Assembly: GCA_021647585.1 (NCBI GenBank)
Contig: JAKIUK010000010.1
Coordinates: 13,312-77,311, forward strand
Source of the DNA: Methylococcaceae bacterium
GTDB taxonomy: Bacteria; Pseudomonadota; Gammaproteobacteria; Methylococcales; Methylomonadaceae
Direction of reading: 5' to 3'
DNA length: 64,000 bases
Part shown: positions 54,988 through 62,029 of the stretch, one piece after another
Layout of the letters: each line of letters opens with the position of its first letter
Numbering within the stretch: the stretch's first letter is position 1
Position numbers and translations under genes: made by a program
Notes under the pieces: generated by a model
The model's database searches: none
Seen by the model: the letters and a program-made list of their open reading frames with translations, nothing else
Told to the model about the DNA's origin: nothing

Positions 54988-57201
54988 ATGACAGCACTAC
55001 AAAAACGCACAATAAAATCATCGTTATTTTCCTTTAAATTTGCAATCGGATGTGCATTATTTGGCTTAGTCAATCCAGCATGGAGCATAGACTTTGGCCC
55101 ATTACCAACGAGCCTTAAAGGCGTCCCTATCCCCAAAGTACCAGGCCTAACAGATGGTAATGACCCTATAATAACTGACCCTGCTAAAGCTATCATTTTA
55201 GGCAAGGCTCTATTCTGGGATACCAATGTCGGTAGTGATGGCATGGCTTGCGGTTCCTGTCATTTTCACGCGGGTGCAGATAGCCGAACAAAAAACCAGC
55301 TATCACCTGGTGGAAAAAGTACTGCAGCCAATAAACTTATTTTTGATAACTCTATTTCAGGACAAGCACTGGGAAGTAATTACACTCTAAAATCTTCTGA
55401 TTTCCCTTTCCATCAACGGGAAAACCCCGTTTCCGAACTATCACCCGTTACATTTAACCTGGATGATGTATCCTCCTCTTCAGGCACATTTAGTGGCAAT
55501 TTCAACACTGCTGAACGAACGGGTTCTGCAAATGATGACTGCAGCCGGTTTGCCGACTCAGTTTTCCATGTCAGCAATACAGGAACAAGACGAGTTGAAC
55601 CTCGAAATACACCTACTGTAATTAACTCCGTTTTTAATCATCGAAATTTCTGGGATGGACGTGCAAACAATATTTTTAATGGCAGCAGCCCTTGGGGGGA
55701 TCGCGACCCTGATGCTGGGGTATGGGTAAAAATCAATAACCGTACAATTAATAAACAACGATTATCCTTAATAAACTCTTCCCTGGCATCTCTTTCAATT
55801 GCACCCCCATTAAGTGATACTGAAATGGGCTGCAGAAATCGTACCTTTCCTGAAATAGGTCGTAAGCTTTTGATGCGCAAACCACTTCAGTATCAAAAGG
55901 TTCACTGGAATGACAGTATTCTGGGCAGCTTAAGCTTAAGCGACCCTTCCGAACTAAAACCCGGTTTAAATACAACCTATAGCCGCCTTATTAAGCAAAC
56001 ATTTAACAAAAAGTACTGGTCATATAAAAGACGTGGCGAATTTGGCTTCCCGAACGATGGGCTGGCTTTCAATCAAATAGAGGCCAATTTTGCAATGTTT
56101 TATGGCCTATCCATTCAAACCTATCTTTCAACATTAATTTCCGATGACACACCTTTTGACCGTAGCACACGTAATGCCGAAGGTTTACCAGTGGATCTAT
56201 CGGCTTCAGAACTCAACGGCTTGAAAGAACTTCGTTCTTCGCACTGTACTTTATGCCATATAGGCCCTACATTTACCTCTGCAAGTATTGCAACAAACGC
56301 TGAGCAAGTTAAATTACATCCAGAAGCCTTTGGAAACCAGCAATTCACTATCAGTACGACGTCAAACGTAGTTACCAGGCATCATATCACAGGATCATTC
56401 GCCTCATTGAATGATACTGGCTTTGCCTCTACGGGTGTTACATTACCCGAAAATGATATAGGTCTGGGGGGGGTAGATGTCTTTGGTAATCCTTTATCAT
56501 TTTCCAAGCAGTATATACAGTATTTGGCAAATAATTTTTCTGCCGTATTAGACCCGCAAGTCAATGACATCAGGCCTTGTGATTTTCAAGTTCCTCTTTC
56601 TTTAAATACCAATATATCTAACCCTCATTATTATACCTTACAGGATGGCATCATTCCCCAACAGCAAAATACCACAAATTGTTTCAGAAGCATTGCTGCA
56701 TTCATACCCAAGCCTCAAGTTGCAGCGGCTGAATTAACTAATTCAGCCAGTAAAAAAACTTTATCCGCTATGGATGGGAGTTTCAAAATTCCTGGATTAA
56801 GAAATATAGAATTAACGGGGCCTTATATGCATAATGGTGGTATGGCAACGTTGGAACAAGTCATTGAATTTTATACTCGTGCTGGAAATTTCACCCCTTT
56901 TTCGCTCAATACCGCTTTTATTTTTGAACAATCCGACCTACGTTTCCATCCACAGAAAAGAGCAGATCTCGTTGCTTTTCTGAAGACACTAACTGATGAG
57001 AGGGTACTTCATAAAAAAGCACCCTTTGACCACCCAGAAATAAAGATTCCTCATGGTCATATTGGTGATGAGCTGTTTGTTATTGATAATCACCCACTAG
57101 CAGTTGACCTGGCACAAGATGAGTTTCTTATCATCGATGCTGTTGGTGCCAATGGGACAGTAACACCCTTGGAATCATTTGCTAAAATACTTACCAAGTA
57201 A
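54988..57201 (+). CDS. Large MauG/cytochrome-c-peroxidase-type dihaem protein, copy 2
   Basis: 737 residues. The hydrophobic N-terminus ends near WSID (about 35). Haem sites CGSCHFHAG at 88-92 and CTLCHIGPT near 419, and the conserved GLRNIELTGPYMHNGGM segment. Same size and inserts as copy 1 at 50160, with long shared blocks such as EPRNTPTVINSVFNHRNFWD, so a gene duplication. Function is inferred only: peroxidase or a MauG-like oxidase acting on exported proteins. It follows the VPVPA gene by 360 bp. Confidence 0.85.
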   Translation: MTALQKRTIKSSLFSFKFAIGCALFGLVNPAWSIDFGPLPTSLKGVPIPKVPGLTDGNDPIITDPAKAIILGKALFWDTNVGSDGMACGSCHFHAGADSRTKNQLSPGGKSTAANKLIFDNSISGQALGSNYTLKSSDFPFHQRENPVSELSPVTFNLDDVSSSSGTFSGNFNTAERTGSANDDCSRFADSVFHVSNTGTRRVEPRNTPTVINSVFNHRNFWDGRANNIFNGSSPWGDRDPDAGVWVKINNRTINKQRLSLINSSLASLSIAPPLSDTEMGCRNRTFPEIGRKLLMRKPLQYQKVHWNDSILGSLSLSDPSELKPGLNTTYSRLIKQTFNKKYWSYKRRGEFGFPNDGLAFNQIEANFAMFYGLSIQTYLSTLISDDTPFDRSTRNAEGLPVDLSASELNGLKELRSSHCTLCHIGPTFTSASIATNAEQVKLHPEAFGNQQFTISTTSNVVTRHHITGSFASLNDTGFASTGVTLPENDIGLGGVDVFGNPLSFSKQYIQYLANNFSAVLDPQVNDIRPCDFQVPLSLNTNISNPHYYTLQDGIIPQQQNTTNCFRSIAAFIPKPQVAAAELTNSASKKTLSAMDGSFKIPGLRNIELTGPYMHNGGMATLEQVIEFYTRAGNFTPFSLNTAFIFEQSDLRFHPQKRADLVAFLKTLTDERVLHKKAPFDHPEIKIPHGHIGDELFVIDNHPLAVDLAQDEFLIIDAVGANGTVTPLESFAKILTK

Positions 57202-57215
57202 AAAGAAACTAAATC

Positions 57216-57248
57216 ATGACAGGAAAATACCACTGTCATTCTTTTTAC
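57216..57248 (+). terminator. Terminator after the second MauG-type gene
   Basis: TGACAG / CTGTCA stem with a 10-base loop followed by TTCTTTTTAC. Confidence 0.7.
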
Positions 57249-57616
57249 TTAGAGCTTACTCAGTAAGTCAGCCCCCAATATAGTCGAAACACTACGGAAG
57301 CCTGAAAGATTTTGTCAATCAGTGCTGAAAATCAATTTTCAAGCGAATAAATACGCTGTTCGAGTTTTTTTCTTAATTTGGGAGATAAATTCTTTCCAAC
57401 GGGTTAAATGCAGAGGCCCTTTTAAACCCATCCCAGATTACACGCAAATTTTATCTCCAACTGATGTTTCAATATTGAATGCCAAATAGGATACAGGATT
57501 CATTATGTTCAAAGCCGTGTTAAAAAACAGGTTATTTAACCTATTTCTACAAGCTATATGCCTATCTAACCCACAACCTATATTTTATTTGTTACATAAA
57601 AACAATACCTTACATT

Positions 57617-57634
57617 TTGGCATACACTTTGCAT
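57617..57634 (+). promoter_or_regulatory. Sigma-54-type promoter upstream of the second GEMM riboswitch
   Basis: TTTGGCATACACTTTGCATT: GG at 57619-57620 and GC at 57631-57632, ten bases apart, with full TTGGCA and TTGCA halves. It is the best sigma-54 match in the window. Confidence 0.7.
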
Positions 57635-57836
57635 TAACATAGTTATAGGTACATGCAATTAAGGAATTTATTTCCCACCCAGCCAAAGAACATTTTTCTT
57701 AATGTTTATCTTTATAGGCGGTACAAGTGCAAAATTTGTGTAGACATGGAGTCAACCAGTTATTCATGCCTGACACTAATAAGTTAATATTACGGTTAGA
57801 CTTGGATAGATCCTTTATAAATAATTTGCAACCTAT

Positions 57837-57900
57837 TTGCCACACCTGCTGCGAAGTAGGGCCGGAAAGCCACGGGTCTATACAGATAGCCGGGCTGCCA
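57837..57900 (+). ncRNA. Cyclic-di-GMP-I (GEMM) riboswitch, orphan copy
   Basis: Same ordered elements as the copy at 53536: TTGCCACACC, CTGCTGCGAAGTAG stem-loop, GGGCCGGAAAGCCACGGGTC, then GATAGCCGGGCTGCC. Bases in the variable stems differ in a compensated way (TATT/AATA here CTGC/GTAG), supporting a conserved RNA fold. It is not followed by a convincing plus-strand gene before the hairpin at 57975-58015; the next plus-strand gene is at 59047, beyond apbE, which is on the other strand. Confidence 0.85.
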
Positions 57901-57974
57901 CTTTGGGAGACAAAGTGCGCGGAAAAGGGAATTTGAAACAGGATGTCACTCATTATTTCCGCATCTTAGCTGGT

Positions 57975-58015
57975 TAGAACCCCCTGCTGCTCCCCTCGGT
58001 AAGCTGGGGGTTCTA
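57975..58015. terminator. Strong hairpin after the orphan riboswitch
   Basis: TAGAACCCCCTGC pairs with GCTGGGGGTTCTA with one mismatch, around a C/T-rich loop. The T-run is poor in both directions. It lies just after the riboswitch on the plus strand and 50 bp after the apbE stop on the minus strand, so it could end either transcript. Confidence 0.6.
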
Positions 58016-58063
58016 CTTCAACTTAGCCCTTGATTTGAATCTAATAACAACCACCTAGGAATG

Positions 58064-58975
58064 TTAACTTCCTTTCAGTTTCAACGTACCCCCGATTTTT
58101 CCATGAACATCCATCCATATATGCGCTAATTTAATCTCCTTGAGCCATTGCTTCCCTCTCCGCTCTTTTAACATTGAAATCGTCGATACACTGCCTGCAA
58201 CTACGCATTGCTCGGCAACTACAGTAATAGATGACATACCTGTTACCGGCCAACCAGTTTTAGGATTAAGTATATGACTATATCTTTTTCCATTTAAAAC
58301 AATACAACGCTCATAATCACCACTGCTGGCAACACCCCCACGAGCAACGTTGATACTAGCCATTAATTGCCCTTGTATACGGGGATGACGAATACCCACT
58401 GCCCACGGCCTACCATCTGGATGAGGACCTATGACCTTGATATCCCCTCCCAAGTCAACCAATCCATGATCTACACCCTGTTGTTGACAAACAGCGGCTG
58501 CCCTATCTACTGCATATTCCTTACCGATACCGCCAAAGTCCAATTGCATACCCTGTTCTGCAAAACTTAACTGCGTACCCTTTATATTGACCTTATCCCA
58601 ACCTATCCGTGGCAATATGGCCTTGATCTGTTTTTCCTTTGGTATAATAAGCGTTTTAAAATCCCAAAGTTCTCTTAAAACACCCGATGTTATATCAAAC
58701 AAACCATCACTTTGATAATAGCAAGTGTTGGCATAATTAAGTAAAGCAAGTGTCTCTTCATCAATGTCAATTGAGCCAGCCCTTGCAGCAACATGATTAA
58801 TCGCGAAAATGACACTGTCTTTACGATACCGTGAATAGCGTTGTTCTATTCGTTGCACATCAGCAATAGCCTGCATAGCTATTTGTTGCGCTTGCTTGCT
58901 ATCAGCTGCATAAAGCTGCACTTCACAGCTGGAGCCCATGGCTTTAAAAGGAAAATGAAAACGTGAAAGTTTCAT
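58064..58975 (-). CDS. apbE: ApbE-like FAD:protein FMN transferase with altered metal site
   Basis: 303 residues. ApbE covalently attaches FMN to Thr/Ser of exported flavoproteins. Recognised by FKAMGSSCEVQLYA, RIEQRYSRYRKDS, QLDFGGIGKEYAVDRA, DLGGDIKVIG and HILNPKTGWPV. The usual Mg-binding ADALST motif reads AGSVST here, so the Asp ligand is Gly while the Thr is kept. No signal peptide is visible, unlike most periplasmic ApbE proteins. No obvious flavinylated partner (e.g. FMN-bind domain) lies in the window. Confidence 0.85.
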   Translation of the reverse strand: MKLSRFHFPFKAMGSSCEVQLYAADSKQAQQIAMQAIADVQRIEQRYSRYRKDSVIFAINHVAARAGSIDIDEETLALLNYANTCYYQSDGLFDITSGVLRELWDFKTLIIPKEKQIKAILPRIGWDKVNIKGTQLSFAEQGMQLDFGGIGKEYAVDRAAAVCQQQGVDHGLVDLGGDIKVIGPHPDGRPWAVGIRHPRIQGQLMASINVARGGVASSGDYERCIVLNGKRYSHILNPKTGWPVTGMSSITVVAEQCVVAGSVSTISMLKERRGKQWLKEIKLAHIWMDVHGKIGGTLKLKGS

Positions 58976-59046
58976 ACAAATCGGAAATTCATTAATTAAT
59001 TTATACTATAGTTAGTTCTACATCCTAATATCATTGTTAGCTTTTA

Positions 59047-60132
59047 ATGCAATCAAAAACCATGCCTCAACCATTCAGCCTAAATTTTTCACCTTATTTC
59101 TGCCTATCAATCATATCTCTTTGGATAGCATTCGGTTTCTGCACACCTTTATCAGCAGCTAGTTTTCCCAACCTATACAGGCCTCTACCTGCGATAACAG
59201 CTAATGAACTTGCTGTGATTGTTAATGATTCGGATCCGTTAAGCATTAAAATTGCAAAATATTATCAGCAACAACGACACATACCTGAACAAAATATCAT
59301 TCATATCACTTTTAGTCCTAGACACAAAATATTAGCAGTCGATAAATTCGAACAAATTAAATTAACCGTTGATAAGTTAACAGCAGCACACATCCAGGCC
59401 TACGCACTGACATGGATGCAGCCCTACCGTGTCGGCTGCATGTCTATAACTACTGCATTTGCAGCTGGTTATGACCCTGCTTTTTGCGCCAAAGGATGTA
59501 AAAAAACCCAAAAGTCCCCCTATTTTAACAGTGCAAGCAGTCAGCCCTTTGCTGATTTTAAATGGCGTCCTACCATGGCCTTAGCTGGAAAAAATTTTGC
59601 TGAGGTAAAAGCATTAATCGATAGAGGCATTGCTGCTGATTATAGTCATCCCCAAGGTACAGCATACCTGTTAACAACATCGGATAAACAACGTAGCGCT
59701 AGATCAGCGTTGTTTCCATCCATCGTTTCTGTATTTAATGGGTTATGGAAAGTTGAAACATTACAACAAGAGTATATTGAAAATAAAGTAGATGTGATGT
59801 TTTATTTTACTGGCAAAACACATATTAAAAAAATCCAGTCTAACCGGTTTTTACCTGGTGCAGTAGCAGATCATTTAACTTCTGCCGGAGGGGTATTGTC
59901 AGGTAGCAAACAAATGAGCAGTATTAAATGGTTAGAAGCTGGAGCCACCGGGAGTTATGGTGCAGTAGTTGAGCCTTGCAATTTTCTACAGAAATTCCCC
60001 CACCCAGGGATCATGATGTCTTATTACATACGTGGTAACAGTTTAATTGAAGCCTACTGGAAAAGTGTAGCCTGGCCAGGGCAAGGTATCTTTATCGGTG
60101 AACCATTGGCAAAACCTTTTGCCTACCGATAA
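59047..60132 (+). CDS. TIGR03790-like exported protein
   Basis: 361 residues with an N-terminal hydrophobic signal (about 15-38, ending LSAAS). Motifs VIVNDSDPLSIKIAKYYQQQ, RHIPEQNI, YALTWMQPYRVGCMSIT and GATGSYGAVVEPC match my memory of TIGR03790, an uncharacterised exported family. Several Cys (CMSI, CAKGCKK, EPCNF) occur in the extracytoplasmic part. It lies divergently next to apbE with a 71-bp gap, so the two may be functionally linked. Function unknown. Confidence 0.78.
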   Translation: MQSKTMPQPFSLNFSPYFCLSIISLWIAFGFCTPLSAASFPNLYRPLPAITANELAVIVNDSDPLSIKIAKYYQQQRHIPEQNIIHITFSPRHKILAVDKFEQIKLTVDKLTAAHIQAYALTWMQPYRVGCMSITTAFAAGYDPAFCAKGCKKTQKSPYFNSASSQPFADFKWRPTMALAGKNFAEVKALIDRGIAADYSHPQGTAYLLTTSDKQRSARSALFPSIVSVFNGLWKVETLQQEYIENKVDVMFYFTGKTHIKKIQSNRFLPGAVADHLTSAGGVLSGSKQMSSIKWLEAGATGSYGAVVEPCNFLQKFPHPGIMMSYYIRGNSLIEAYWKSVAWPGQGIFIGEPLAKPFAYR

Positions 60133-60384
60133 ACCTGAAACTATGCTTTTAAGCTGAAAAAAGCATTTCAACAATTTTTCTATTTCGTTGTAACTATATT
60201 CCATTATACCCATTTTTTTTACCTTTAAGCCACTGCAAATGTAAGACATTGCTTACCCATAAAATCATAAGCTTATATACTTTTAATATTAAAAAATAAT
60301 CCTTATTTGACACTACTTTATTAGTATAATCTGCTATACTCAAGGGCAGATAAAAAATGGCTTTTAAATCTTCCTAAGCTCAAA

Positions 60385-60747
60385 ATGAAATCAGAAAGAC
60401 GTTCTCATAATCGAGTAAAACCCGACAATATACGAGCAGAAATTTCTCACCATCAATCGTCTGAGCACGAAATAGATTTAATTGCAGAAATTATCAACAT
60501 TAGTCGCTCCGGAATTAGAATAAAGCTCAGTAAACCATTAAACCCAACCATCCACGATCATCTGAAAATCACCATGGTTTTACCTGAATCAGGTGTTCCA
60601 TTTACAGTACATGGAATATTAAAACATAAGCATTCCGATTCTGAATATGGCGTTCATTTTACTGATCATATATCTGGGTCTATTGATGATATTCTGTTTG
60701 AATGTGTCAGTTTAAATGATCAGACACTGCTCATTAAGTCATTATAA
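60385..60747 (+). CDS. PilZ-domain c-di-GMP-binding protein
   Basis: 120 residues. A lone PilZ domain with the two ligand motifs: RRSHNR (RxxxR type) at about 5-10 and NISRSGI (D/NxSxxG) at about 38-44. It should bind c-di-GMP and act on a partner protein. Its place 2.5 kb from the riboswitch and close to a diguanylate cyclase gene strengthens the c-di-GMP theme of this end of the window. Monocistronic. Confidence 0.87.
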   Translation: MKSERRSHNRVKPDNIRAEISHHQSSEHEIDLIAEIINISRSGIRIKLSKPLNPTIHDHLKITMVLPESGVPFTVHGILKHKHSDSEYGVHFTDHISGSIDDILFECVSLNDQTLLIKSL

Positions 60748-61174
60748 TTAATTTATATTTCGTGACTAATATTTTTAGATCCTAACAATTACAATTAGTA
60801 GAAACTTTCAGAACAACTCAGTTAGAACTACCGCTTTTTTTGAATAACCCTCGTTTTATAGTTTCTCAATAGGTTAGATTTGATATCTAGCGCATCAAAC
60901 CTCCTTTTTGTTGAACTTCTTATTTAACGGTCATCTGTCGATGAATCATTTGTTTTTCTGCTATTCAGAAGGATTCTGAACAAGTCAAAAAGGATAAAAA
61001 TTCAACATGGAAAAATATCTCAATCAGCTTCCATAAATTTTATTATTTGGTATTGTTATCATCCCAAAAATATTTGTTATTTTAATAGTACGTCAAGCTA
61101 GTACTCTGTCATTGTTGTATTGATGGGATAAGGGAGTTGATGTTCCTCTGAAAAACTCTTAATTTTCTTATCAG
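60748..61174. other. 427-bp gene-free stretch
   Basis: AT-rich region between the convergent PilZ and PEP-CTERM genes. No ORF, no GEMM motif and no sigma-54 element were found in it on either strand. Confidence 0.4.
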
Positions 61175-61801
61175 CTATTTACTTTTTCTCTTATACGCAA
61201 ATAATGAAACCATACCGGAAATTAAAAACCACAAGGTACCTGGAAGTGGTAATGCTTTCACTATATTAAAACTACCTTGTAGTTCAAATGTATCAGTCCG
61301 ATCAACTGGGTTAAAAACGAGCTCTTCTAGAAATAAACTTCCAGAATCAAAAATACCCAAATCTCCTGGTACAGAAACATCACTTAGTGTTGTTCCATTA
61401 GCATCAAACATTTTCAAATCAATACTTGTAAATCGATCTGAAACTTCTGCATGAAATGCCACATAATCATTAATATACTGATTATTGTTATTAGCATCAA
61501 TTACACTCATTATGGGTATACTTCCGCCATCATAACTTTGATATCTCTGTCCTGTTACTAATGTTATTTCCCAATTCGATTGAGTATAATAAGCTACATT
61601 ATCAACTTCAACAAAAGCTGGGAAAGGGTTATCATCATACATTAATATTCCTGTAAATTGAGTCCCAACAGTTATATCGGAGTTAATACTTTGATTAATC
61701 GTACCTGATAAATTATATTGTATAAAAGCCGCTGAACTACAAGATGCATAAATCAATGATACGCACAAAAAACAAAATGGGTTTAAGTATAGTTTTGACA
61801 T
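61175..61801 (-). CDS. PEP-CTERM-like exported protein (LPLPG variant)
   Basis: 208 residues from the ATG at 61801, which has AGGGGGGAAG upstream; a longer in-frame start 35 codons earlier would precede the signal peptide (LYLNPFCFLCVSLIYASCSS) with unconserved residues. The C-terminus reads LPLPGTLWFLISGMVSLF followed by AYKRKSK, a degenerate VPLPA-type signal. The body is beta-rich (TGILMYDDNPFPAFVEVD). It is the fourth likely exosortase substrate in the window. No sigma-54 element was found upstream. Confidence 0.78.
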   Translation of the reverse strand: MSKLYLNPFCFLCVSLIYASCSSAAFIQYNLSGTINQSINSDITVGTQFTGILMYDDNPFPAFVEVDNVAYYTQSNWEITLVTGQRYQSYDGGSIPIMSVIDANNNNQYINDYVAFHAEVSDRFTSIDLKMFDANGTTLSDVSVPGDLGIFDSGSLFLEELVFNPVDRTDTFELQGSFNIVKALPLPGTLWFLISGMVSLFAYKRKSK

Positions 61802-61974
61802 CTTCCCCCCTAAAATTAGTAACATTTTATCTCGACTTGCCGTAGAGTCATTTGTGGACATTTTAACTATGCTGTTCTTGGACATAGTCAAGGTATTCTC
61901 TGGCATCTGGAGCCTATTGATTCGTCGAGTGGCAAATCAATTTTTGTGACATGGAGCTCAAAATCTATCCCTTC

Positions 61975-61992
61975 GGCGCGCAAAAGCGCGCC
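61975..61992. repeat. GC-rich hairpin between convergent-side genes
   Basis: GGCGCGC / GCGCGCC with an AAAA loop, 38 bp past the stop of the diguanylate cyclase gene (minus strand). It lacks a T-run but may stop that transcript. Confidence 0.5.
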
Positions 61993-62029
61993 AGCTTGTT
62001 TCATTCATGAACCAGACTCCTCATTGGCT

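Larger units (their letters stand above)
57202..58063. other. 862-bp non-coding region with an orphan regulatory unit
   Basis: No ORF with family signature. In order: the MauG-2 terminator (57216-57248), a sigma-54-like promoter (57617-57634), an unassigned 200-base leader, the second GEMM riboswitch (57837-57900), a small hairpin (CTTTG/CAAAG, 57901-57916), and a strong hairpin (57975-58015). A 69-codon ORF overlapping the aptamer is not considered real. Confidence 0.6.

Noticed and set aside
57727..57936. 69-codon plus-strand ORF across the second riboswitch
   Set aside because: Its C-terminal half is the translated aptamer, it has no ribosome site, and the region is better explained as structured RNA.
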